DNA from: Nitriliruptoraceae bacterium
GTDB taxonomy: Bacteria > Actinomycetota > Nitriliruptoria > Nitriliruptorales > Nitriliruptoraceae
Assembly: GCA_007125475.1 (NCBI GenBank)
Contig: SLDB01000292.1
Location: 1 to 6,182, forward strand
Direction: 5' to 3'
Length of the DNA: 6,182 bases
The notes under the pieces are model-generated. The model saw only the letters and a list, made by a program, of their open reading frames with translations, was not told the origin of the DNA and searched no databases. Both the position numbers and the translations under genes were made by a program. This document shows positions 1-6,182 of the stretch, piece after piece (the first letter of the stretch is position 1; each line of letters begins with the position of its first letter).

Positions 1-993
1 CGGCGCGGCGGTGCCCGCGGGGCGCTCCAGGCCGGTCTCGCCGCCGGTGCGCTCCCCGGCGGGCGCCGGCTGGCCGATGACGCCGACCGCGCCGAGGTGG
101 AGGAGGTGTGGGGCTGCCCACTGCCCACCACCGAAGGGCGCGACCTGCGGGCCGTCCTCGAGGCCGCCGCCGCGGGGGGGATCGACGTGCTGCACCTCAT
201 CGGGGTCGACCCGCTGGCCGACGCCGCCTCCACCTCGCTCGCCCGCGCCGCTCTCGAGCGGGTTCCGACCGTCGTTGTCCAGGACCTCGCCGAGACCGCC
301 ACGGTCGCCGAGTACGCCGACGTCGTGCTGCCCGCGGCCGGCCGCCAGGAGCGTGCGGGGACCGCCACGAACTGGGAGGGGCGACGCCAGCGCTTCGCCG
401 CGGCGATCGACGGCCCCGACCTCGTCCAGCAGGACTGGGAGATCATCGTGCAGCTGGCCGCCCTGCTGGGGGCCGACCTCGGGCTCGACGACCTCGACGC
501 CGTCCGCACCGAGGTGGACCGGCTCGGCGTGCGTGACACACCGCACCCGTTCAGCAGCGGCGGCGACGACGGTGCCGGGGTGACCGCCGACGCGGCCACC
601 GACGCGGACGCCGACGCGGCCACCGATGCCGACGGCGACACCGATTCCGGCACCGAGTCGCTCGCGGTGGTGGCGCGCCCCCTGCTGCTGGACCGGGGGA
701 CGATGCTCGCCGGCGCCGTCGACCTGATGGCGACGGCCCGCGACGCCGTGGCGGCGCTGTCGGCGGCGACTGCCGCCGACCACGGGCTGGCCGACGGCGA
801 CGTCGTGACGCTCACCGGTGGCGAGGGCCGGCTCACCCTCCCGGTCGCGGTGACCGACGGGGTGCGTGACGGCGTGGTGGTGCTCCCGACGAACGCCGCC
901 GAGGCCCCGGTGGGCTCCCTGGCCGAGCCCGACGGCCGTCTGGCGGTGCGCCTCGCCCCGCCCGACGCCGACGGCGCCGGGGAGGTGGCGTGA
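1..993 (+). CDS. nuoG: NADH-quinone oxidoreductase subunit G, C-terminal part (5' end outside window)
   Basis: This is the C-terminal 330 residues of NuoG, the large iron-sulfur subunit of the complex I peripheral arm, which relays electrons from NADH towards NuoI. The frame is open from base 1, so the gene begins upstream; the GTG at 97 is internal. Fragment residues 6-22 (RGALQAGLAAGALPGGR) and GVDPLAD (67-73) match the molybdopterin-oxidoreductase-like domain of actinobacterial NuoG, as does ADVVLPAAG followed by ERAGTATNWEGR (about 106-128). Residues about 193-220 are a low-complexity Ala/Asp/Thr linker. The rest (LLLDRG, LSAATAADHGLADGD, VVLPTNAAEAPVGS) resembles the C-terminal dinucleotide-binding-like beta domain. 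The N-terminal cluster-binding cysteines lie outside the window. In NuoG this fold is known to be structural and lacks a molybdenum cofactor. The TGA overlaps the nuoH ATG by one base. Identity rests on motifs and on the gene order that follows. Confidence 0.93.
   Translation, partial: RRGGARGALQAGLAAGALPGGRRLADDADRAEVEEVWGCPLPTTEGRDLRAVLEAAAAGGIDVLHLIGVDPLADAASTSLARAALERVPTVVVQDLAETATVAEYADVVLPAAGRQERAGTATNWEGRRQRFAAAIDGPDLVQQDWEIIVQLAALLGADLGLDDLDAVRTEVDRLGVRDTPHPFSSGGDDGAGVTADAATDADADAATDADGDTDSGTESLAVVARPLLLDRGTMLAGAVDLMATARDAVAALSAATAADHGLADGDVVTLTGGEGRLTLPVAVTDGVRDGVVVLPTNAAEAPVGSLAEPDGRLAVRLAPPDADGAGEVA
577..660 (+). repeat. Ala/Asp/Thr-rich linker with a 24-bp-period direct repeat inside nuoG
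   Basis: An identical 18-bp string (CGCCGACGCGGCCACCGA) occurs at 585-602 and 609-626, giving a 24-bp period that stays in frame and encodes ADAATDAD-like units. The stretch encodes about 28 residues made almost only of Ala, Asp, Thr and Gly, placed between two recognisable NuoG subdomains. It looks like a flexible acidic linker grown by in-frame duplication. Confidence 0.8.
979..987 (+). promoter_or_regulatory. Ribosome binding site of nuoH, inside the nuoG end
   Basis: GGGGAGGTG lies within the last codons of nuoG. The GGAGG core ends at 985, seven bases before the ATG at 993 but only four before the in-frame GTG at 990. The spacing favours ATG 993 as the nuoH start. Confidence 0.7.
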
Positions 994-2231
994 TGGAGCC
1001 CTCCACCCCCCTGTGGGTCCCGGTGCTGCAGACCCTCGTCGTGTTCGCCTACTTCCTGCTGTTCACGGCGTTGCTGATCTGGGCCGAGCGCCGGGTCGTC
1101 GGCCGGATGCAGTCGCGGATCGGGCCGAACCGGATCGGCCCCGGTGGGGTGCTGCAGACGCTGATCGACGGCGTGAAGATGTTCTTCAAGGAGGACGTCA
1201 CCCCCTCGATGGTGAACAACCCGATCTACACCGTCGCCCCGCTGGTGGGGGTGATCGCCGGGTTCCTCACCGTCGCGGTGATCCCGATCGGTGGTGAGGT
1301 CACGCTGTTCGGCGAGGAGTTCACCCTCGTCGTCGCCGACCTGCATGTCGGGGTGCTGTGGGTGCTGGCCCTGAGCTCGCTGCACGTCTACAGCACGTTC
1401 CTCGCCGGGTGGGCCTCGAACTCCCCCTATCCGCTGATGGGGGGGATCCGCTCCAGCGCGCAGATGATCAGCTACGAGATCGCCCAGGGGCTCGCGGTCG
1501 CGAGCGTGTTCGTGTATGCCGGCTCGTTGCGGGTCTCCGACATCGTCGCCGCCCAGGCGGGCTCCGGGCCGATCGCCGGGATGCCGGGCTGGTACGCGAT
1601 CCCGCTGTTCCCCGCGTTCGTGGTGTTCGTGGTCGGGATGGTCGCCGAGGCCGGCCGGCCGCCGTTCGACCTCGCCGAGGCCGAGGGTGAGCTGGTCGGC
1701 GGGTTCCACACCGAGTACTCCGGCCTGCGGTTCGGGATGTTCATGCTCGCCGAGTTCATGTCGGTGGTGGTGATGTCGGCGATCGTGGTCACCCTGTTCC
1801 TCGGCGGGCCGTCCGGGCCGACGTTCGGGCTCCCCGACGCCGTGGCCTGGGTGATGCCGGTGTTCTGGTTCACCCTGAAGACCGCGGCGTTCGTGTTCTT
1901 CTTCATCCTGCTCCGCGGCGCGCTGCCACGGACCCGCTACCACCGGCTGATGGACCTGGGGTGGAAGGTGCTCATCCCGGTCGCCCTGGTGTGGGTACTG
2001 GTCACCGCCGCCTGGGTGCTGGTGAGCGAGGCCGGTGGGATCTCGGCCGCCACCCGGACGTGGCTCGCGGTCGGCGCCGGCGTGATCGTGATCGCCCTGC
2101 TGCTCACCGGTGAACGCCAGACCGCCCGCGCCACCGACGCCGACGTCGACGCCTGGGACGACCCCGACCGGGACGACCCCGACCGCGACGCGAAACCGCG
2201 TGCGCCCCACGACGAGGAGGTTGCACCGTGA
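993..2231 (+). CDS. nuoH: NADH-quinone oxidoreductase subunit H
   Basis: NuoH (ND1 family) is the membrane subunit at the heel of complex I; it forms much of the quinone chamber and the first proton path. The product is 412 residues, against 325 in E. coli. Loop 1 has AERRVVGRMQSRIGPNRIGP (31-50) and MFFKED (63-68). The quinone-site loop has GRPPFDLAEAEGEL (221-234) and FHTEYSGLRFG (238-248), with conserved Arg, Asp and Glu residues. Eight family membrane helices fall near 11-30, 81-99, 115-135, 158-178, 202-219, 248-270, 286-307 and 325-345. A further hydrophobic stretch at about 356-372 looks like a ninth helix, followed by an acidic tail (373-412) containing a DDPDR duplication. ATG 993 is chosen over GTG 990 because of ribosome-site spacing; the difference is one residue. 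It overlaps nuoG by one base and nuoI by four. Confidence 0.98.
   Translation: MEPSTPLWVPVLQTLVVFAYFLLFTALLIWAERRVVGRMQSRIGPNRIGPGGVLQTLIDGVKMFFKEDVTPSMVNNPIYTVAPLVGVIAGFLTVAVIPIGGEVTLFGEEFTLVVADLHVGVLWVLALSSLHVYSTFLAGWASNSPYPLMGGIRSSAQMISYEIAQGLAVASVFVYAGSLRVSDIVAAQAGSGPIAGMPGWYAIPLFPAFVVFVVGMVAEAGRPPFDLAEAEGELVGGFHTEYSGLRFGMFMLAEFMSVVVMSAIVVTLFLGGPSGPTFGLPDAVAWVMPVFWFTLKTAAFVFFFILLRGALPRTRYHRLMDLGWKVLIPVALVWVLVTAAWVLVSEAGGISAATRTWLAVGAGVIVIALLLTGERQTARATDADVDAWDDPDRDDPDRDAKPRAPHDEEVAP
2156..2185 (+). repeat. Perfect 15-bp tandem duplication in the nuoH 3' end
   Basis: GGACGACCCCGACCG occurs twice head to tail (2156-2170 and 2171-2185) with no mismatch. It is in frame and encodes DDPDR-DDPDR in the acidic C-terminal tail of NuoH. 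A whole number of codons is duplicated, so the frame is kept. Confidence 0.9.
2214..2222 (+). promoter_or_regulatory. Ribosome binding site of nuoI
   Basis: GAGGAGGTT inside the end of nuoH is a strong Shine-Dalgarno match. Its GGAGG core ends seven bases before the GTG at 2228. Together with the 4-base overlap with the nuoH stop, it fixes the nuoI start upstream of the unusual hydrophobic N-terminus. Confidence 0.75.
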
Positions 2232-2973
2232 CGCTCGACGCCGTCCCCGCCCCGGTGATCACCGCGCTGACGTTCGTGGTGCTCGGGGTGCTGCTGTGGC
2301 TGTTCCTCACCCGCACCGTCCTCGGACGGGGGTTCGCCGTCCCGCTGAAGGCGATGTTCGTCACGCCGGAGACCGCCGAGTACCCGGAGAAGCCCCGCCC
2401 GGTGGCTCCGCGGTTCCACGGCCGCCACCAGCTCAACCGCTACGCCGACGGGTTGGAACGCTGCATCGGCTGTGAGCTGTGTGCGTGGGCGTGCCCGGCG
2501 GACGCGATCTACGTCCAGGGGGCCGACAACACGCCGGAGGCCCGCTACTCCCCCGGCGAGCGGTACGCCGACGACTACCAGATCAACTACAACCGCTGCA
2601 TCCTGTGCGGGCTGTGCATCGAGGCGTGCCCGACCCGGGCGCTGACGATGACGCACGACTACGAGTTCTCGTCGGCGACCCGCGACGGGCTGGTGTGGAC
2701 CAAGGGTGAGTTGCTCGCCGAGGTCCCCCCCGGTGGCGTCGACACCCCCCACCTCGACCGCGAGGTCCGTGAGCGTGGGCTGAACTACTACGGTGGCCTC
2801 GCCGTCACCCCGCCGTTGTTGCACGGCGGCACGTACCAGCCGGCCGCGGCCGCTCCCTCGGCGCGGGCCGGAGAGGTGATCCCGCACGGTGAGCTGCCCG
2901 AACCGGGCGACGAACCGCACGACCCCGCCACCGTCGGCGACCCGACCCGTCAGCGCCCCGGAGATGCACCGCG

Positions 2974-2977
<4 letters not shown>
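2228..2977 (+). CDS. nuoI: NADH-quinone oxidoreductase subunit I (two 4Fe-4S ferredoxin-like subunit)
   Basis: NuoI carries clusters N6a and N6b and hands electrons from NuoG to the terminal cluster next to the quinone site. The product is 249 residues, against 180 in E. coli. Both cluster motifs are complete: C79, C82, C85, C89 (CIGCELCAWACP) and C124, C127, C130, C134 (CILCGLCIEACP). In ferredoxin-type pairs the last Cys of each motif ligates the other cluster. The family stretch PRFHGRHQLNR lies at 61-71 and SPGERY at 108-113. Residues about 8-28 are strongly hydrophobic (APVITALTFVVLGVLLWLFL), like a membrane helix ending in Arg. The family usually starts near the following GFAVPLKAMF segment. 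The C-terminus (about 203-249) is a Pro/acid-rich tail with no recognisable domain. The GTG start forms a GTGA overlap with the nuoH stop and has a good ribosome site; the stop overlaps nuoJ as ATGA. Confidence 0.98.
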
Positions 2978-3717
<740 letters not shown>

Positions 3718-3718
3718 C

Positions 3719-4018
3719 GTGGAGATCGGGTACTACTTCATCCTCTCCGGGCTGATGTTCTGCATCGGGCTCGTCGGCGTCCTGCTGCGCCGCAACGCGA
3801 TCGTGCTGTTCATGTGCGTCGAGCTGATGCTCAACGCCGTCAACCTCACCCTCGCCGCCGCCGCACGGATGTGGGCCGGCCCCGACGGTCAGGTGTTCGT
3901 GTTCTTCGTGATCGTCGTCGCCGCGGCCGAGGTGGTGGTCGGGCTCGCGATCATCGTGAACCTCTACTTCCGGCGCGGGACCCTCGACGTCGACGTTCCC
4001 CAGCTGCTGAGGTGGTGA
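3719..4018 (+). CDS. nuoK: NADH-quinone oxidoreductase subunit K
   Basis: NuoK (ND4L family) is a three-helix membrane-arm subunit that lines a proton path between NuoJ and NuoN. The GTG at 3719 gives 99 residues, almost exactly the family length of about 100, and the typical start EIGYYFILSGLMFCIGLVGVLLRRN. An open frame continues upstream to 3632 but lies inside nuoJ and encodes low-complexity text, so it is rejected. Helices lie near 3-22, 26-49 and 58-83. The two proton-path glutamates are present: E35 in CVELMLNAVNL and E71 in AAAEVVVGLAI, matching E36 and E72 of E. coli NuoK. One base separates it from the nuoJ stop and one from the nuoL start. Confidence 0.97.
   Translation: MEIGYYFILSGLMFCIGLVGVLLRRNAIVLFMCVELMLNAVNLTLAAAARMWAGPDGQVFVFFVIVVAAAEVVVGLAIIVNLYFRRGTLDVDVPQLLRW
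4009..4017 (+). promoter_or_regulatory. Ribosome binding site of nuoL, overlapping the nuoK end
   Basis: GAGGTGGTG overlaps the nuoK stop codon, with GAGGT ending six bases before the GTG at 4020. It supports the upstream GTG over an in-frame GTG at 4080 that has no good ribosome site and would remove a 20-residue N-terminal extension. Confidence 0.6.
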
Positions 4019-4019
4019 C

Positions 4020-5963
4020 GTGATCCAGCTCGCGTACGCGGCCGGGGAGGCGAACGAGGTCATCGAGGCGACCTCGGGGGTGATCGGTGCCGCCTGGCTC
4101 GTCCCGGCGCTCCCCCTGGTGGGGTTCGTCGTGGTGCTGCTGGCCACCCGGACGCTGCGTGACCGGGCGGCGGTGATCGCGATCGCCGCCAGCGCCGCGG
4201 CGTTCGTGGTGAGCGTCGCGGTGGCCATCGCCGTGCTGGCCGACCCGGCGAGCTACGTGCGTCCGATGCCGACGTGGATCGACGTCGGTGGGTTCACGGT
4301 CACCTTCGACCTGTTGGTCGACCAGCTCACCGCCGTGATGCTGCTGGTCGTGACCGGGGTCGGGTTCCTCGTCCACCTCTACTCCGTGGGGTACATGCAC
4401 GGCGACGAGCGCTACCCGCGGTTCTTCGCCTACCTCAACCTCTTCCTCGCCTCGATGCTGATCCTCGTGCTGGCGGGGGACCTGCTCACCCTGTTCCTGG
4501 GATGGGAGCTGGTGGGGCTCTCCAGCTACCTGCTGATCGGGTTCTGGTTCGAGGACGCCTCCAACGCCTCGGCCGCGAAGAAGGCGTTCGTCACCAACCG
4601 CGTCGGCGACGTCTCGTTCATGGTCGCGATGTTCCTGGCGTTCGCGACGTTCGGCACCCTGGAGATCCTCGAGCTCGTCGAGGACGCCGCGACGCTTTCG
4701 TCGACGACGGCGTTCGCCCTGGTGCTGCTGCTCATGGGCGGTGCCGCGGCGAAGTCGGCGCAGATCCCGCTGCACGTGTGGCTCCCCGACGCGATGGCCG
4801 GACCGACCCCGGTCTCGGCGCTGATCCACGCCGCGACGATGGTCACCGCCGGGGTCTACCTCACCGTCCGGATGTCGCCGGTGCTGGTCGCCTCCCTGGA
4901 CGCGATGACGGTGATCGCCTGGATCGGGGCGCTCACCGCGCTGCTCGCGGCGCTGGTGGCGGTCCGCCAGGACGACATCAAGAAGATCCTGGCGTACTCG
5001 ACGGTGTCCCAGCTCGGGTTCATGTTCATCGCCGTCGGGGTCGGGGCGTTCCGCGAGGCGATCTTCCACCTCGTCACCCACGCGTTCTTCAAGGGCCTGC
5101 TGTTCCTCGCCGCCGGGTCGGTGATGCACGCGATGGCCAACCGCACCGACATCTGGCGGATGGGCGGGCTGCGCAAGGTGATGCCGGTGACGTTCGCCAC
5201 CTCGCTGATCGGGTGGTTGGCAATCTCGGGGATCCCGCCGTTCGCCGGGTTCTTCTCCAAGGACCAGATCCTCACCGAGGCCTACCTGCACGGCTTCGGC
5301 GGCGTGTACGTCGTCGGGCTCGTCGCTGCGATCCTCACCGCGTTCTACATGTCGCGGTGGTTCTTCCTGATCTTCCTGGGCACCCCGCGGTGGCCGGCCG
5401 ACGCCCACCCCCACGAGTCCCCGACGACGATGACCACCCCGCTCATCATCCTCGCCGTGCTCTCGGCCGGTGGCGGGCTCGCACTCAACCCGGTGCACTC
5501 CGGGCCGCTGTACCAGTTCCTCGCCCCGGTGTCGGCCTCCGTGGAGGGGCTCGGACTCACCCCCGCCGGCCCCCTCACCGAGGCCGTCCTCATCCCGGTG
5601 GCGATCGTGGCGGCCCTCGTCGGGATCGCCACCGCCTGGGCCGCCTACCTGCGCCGCGACGTCAGCCAGGGGGTGGTGCGCGAACCGGTCCGCGGCCCGC
5701 TGGCCGAGCTCTTCGAACGCAAGTTCTTCGTCGACGAGCTCTACGAGGCGGTGTTCACCCGCTTCGGGCGGCGTGCCGCCGAGGTGATGGTGTGGTTCGA
5801 CACCCGGGTCATCGACGGTGCGGTGAACGGTGCCGGGGCCGCCTCGCTCGCGGTGGCACGTACCACCCGCCGCACCCAGACCGGGGGTGTGCGCACCTAC
5901 GTGGGTGCGATGCTCGCCGGCGCCATCGTGGTCGTCGCCGTCCTGATGCTGCAGGTGAGGTAG
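4020..5963 (+). CDS. nuoL: NADH-quinone oxidoreductase subunit L
   Basis: NuoL (ND5 family) is the distal antiporter-like proton-pumping subunit of the membrane arm. The product is 647 residues (E. coli 613), with about 16 predicted membrane segments. Family signatures are complete: GWELVGLSSYLLIGFW with E163; RVGD with R194 and D197; KSAQIPLHVWLPDAMAGPTPVSALIHAATMVTAGVYL (245-281) with K245 and H270 in the broken helix 7 region; LVTHAFFKGLLFLAAGS with H354 and K358; and GIPPFAGFFSKDQIL with K415. The C-terminus has KFFVDELYEAVF (568-579), then the lateral-helix region, then QTGGVRTYVGAMLAGAIVVV, which forms the last anchor helix. The first 22 residues before helix 1 are mildly acidic and longer than in E. 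coli. The GTG start follows the nuoK stop by one base; the TAG stop is three bases before nuoM. No key residue is missing. Confidence 0.98.
   Translation: MIQLAYAAGEANEVIEATSGVIGAAWLVPALPLVGFVVVLLATRTLRDRAAVIAIAASAAAFVVSVAVAIAVLADPASYVRPMPTWIDVGGFTVTFDLLVDQLTAVMLLVVTGVGFLVHLYSVGYMHGDERYPRFFAYLNLFLASMLILVLAGDLLTLFLGWELVGLSSYLLIGFWFEDASNASAAKKAFVTNRVGDVSFMVAMFLAFATFGTLEILELVEDAATLSSTTAFALVLLLMGGAAAKSAQIPLHVWLPDAMAGPTPVSALIHAATMVTAGVYLTVRMSPVLVASLDAMTVIAWIGALTALLAALVAVRQDDIKKILAYSTVSQLGFMFIAVGVGAFREAIFHLVTHAFFKGLLFLAAGSVMHAMANRTDIWRMGGLRKVMPVTFATSLIGWLAISGIPPFAGFFSKDQILTEAYLHGFGGVYVVGLVAAILTAFYMSRWFFLIFLGTPRWPADAHPHESPTTMTTPLIILAVLSAGGGLALNPVHSGPLYQFLAPVSASVEGLGLTPAGPLTEAVLIPVAIVAALVGIATAWAAYLRRDVSQGVVREPVRGPLAELFERKFFVDELYEAVFTRFGRRAAEVMVWFDTRVIDGAVNGAGAASLAVARTTRRTQTGGVRTYVGAMLAGAIVVVAVLMLQVR
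5954..5961 (+). promoter_or_regulatory. Ribosome binding site of nuoM, overlapping the nuoL end
   Basis: GGTGAGGT runs into the nuoL TAG stop. GAGG ends six bases before ATG 5967 and twelve before the in-frame ATG at 5973, so the first ATG is preferred. Confidence 0.6.
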
Positions 5964-5966
5964 CCG

Positions 5967-6182
5967 ATGGGGATGATCACGCTCACGATCGCGCTGCCGC
6001 TCGCCGGGGCGTTGATCCTCGCGTTCGCCCCGGAGCTCAACGAGCGCGGGGTGAAGGCGGTGGCGCTCACCGCGGCCCTCGGGTCGTTCGTCGCCTCGCT
6101 GGTGCTGCTGTGGCAGTTCGACCTCGCCGAGCCGGGGCTGCAGCTGCTGGAGCGGTTCACGTGGATCCCCGCGATCGGGGCC
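5967..6182 (+). CDS. nuoM: NADH-quinone oxidoreductase subunit M, N-terminal part (3' end outside window)
   Basis: These are the first 72 codons of NuoM (ND4 family), the middle antiporter-like proton-pumping subunit next to NuoL; the family is about 500 residues. The frame stays open to the right edge. Predicted helices lie at about 3-20 (MITLTIALPLAGALILAF) and 31-49 (AVALTAALGSFVASLVLLW). They are followed by an external-loop stretch ending ERFTWIPAIG (62-71), which matches the usual NuoM text before the third helix (for example VPWIPALGI). The catalytic glutamate and lysines would lie beyond the window. The start at ATG 5967 rests on ribosome-site spacing; ATG 5973 would shorten the protein by two residues. 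Identity rests on this short match and on the position directly after nuoL. Confidence 0.9.
   Translation, partial: MGMITLTIALPLAGALILAFAPELNERGVKAVALTAALGSFVASLVLLWQFDLAEPGLQLLERFTWIPAIGA

Noticed and set aside
11..583. Overlapping + strand open frames within nuoG (11-583 and 108-536)
   Set aside because: They are Pro/Arg/Ser-rich shadow frames; frame 1 encodes recognisable NuoG text across the same bases.
625..660. Possible calcium-binding Asp loop (DADGDTDSGTE) in the NuoG linker
   Set aside because: The Asp spacing superficially resembles EF-hand or thrombospondin-type loops, but the glycine and final acidic positions do not fit, and the region is low complexity.
3951..5498. 515-codon open frame on the minus strand opposite nuoL
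   Set aside because: It lies fully antisense to a clear nuoL and its product is a low-complexity mix of Arg, Asp, Gly, Glu and His. Long antisense frames are expected in such GC-rich coding DNA.

Overview
The window is a high-GC (roughly 70% by eye) stretch from the middle of a nuo operon, which encodes the proton-pumping NADH:quinone oxidoreductase (respiratory complex I). All genes are on the + strand in the canonical order nuoG (3' part) - nuoH - nuoI - nuoJ - nuoK - nuoL - nuoM (5' part). Both ends are cut inside genes, so the operon promoter and terminator lie outside. The strong G/C third-position bias, frequent GTG starts and actinobacterial wording of NuoI (for example CIGCELCAWACPADAIYV and CGLCIEACPTRALTMT) point to an actinobacterium. 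An acidimicrobial-type lineage is possible, but this is an impression and was not tested.

Layout. Bases 1-993 hold the last 330 codons of nuoG. Then come nuoH (993-2231), nuoI (2228-2977), nuoJ (2974-3717), nuoK (3719-4018), nuoL (4020-5963) and the first 72 codons of nuoM (5967 to the edge). Junctions are extremely tight: a 1-base stop/start overlap (G/H), 4-base overlaps (H/I as GTGA, I/J as ATGA), 1-base gaps (J/K, K/L) and a 3-base gap (L/M). No intergenic stretch can hold a promoter or RNA gene, so the genes look translationally coupled and cotranscribed.

How they work together. NuoG and NuoI are peripheral-arm subunits; NuoI carries two 4Fe-4S clusters that pass electrons towards the quinone site formed partly by NuoH. 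NuoH, J, K, L and M form the membrane arm. The glutamates and lysines expected for proton translocation are visible in NuoK (E35, E71) and NuoL (E163, K245, K415). The core enzyme therefore looks intact and functional.

What is less ordinary lies at the subunit edges. NuoI has an extra N-terminal hydrophobic segment that looks like a membrane anchor. NuoH has a predicted ninth membrane helix followed by an acidic tail. NuoJ has a long loop with two cysteines plus an acidic tail. NuoG has an Ala/Asp/Thr-rich linker. The NuoG linker and the NuoH and NuoJ tails each contain a short in-frame DNA duplication (24, 15 and 15 bp periods), and two of these encode an Asp-rich pentapeptide pair (DDPDR x2, DDLDG x2). 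I found no mobile element, CRISPR array, RNA gene or wholly new system.
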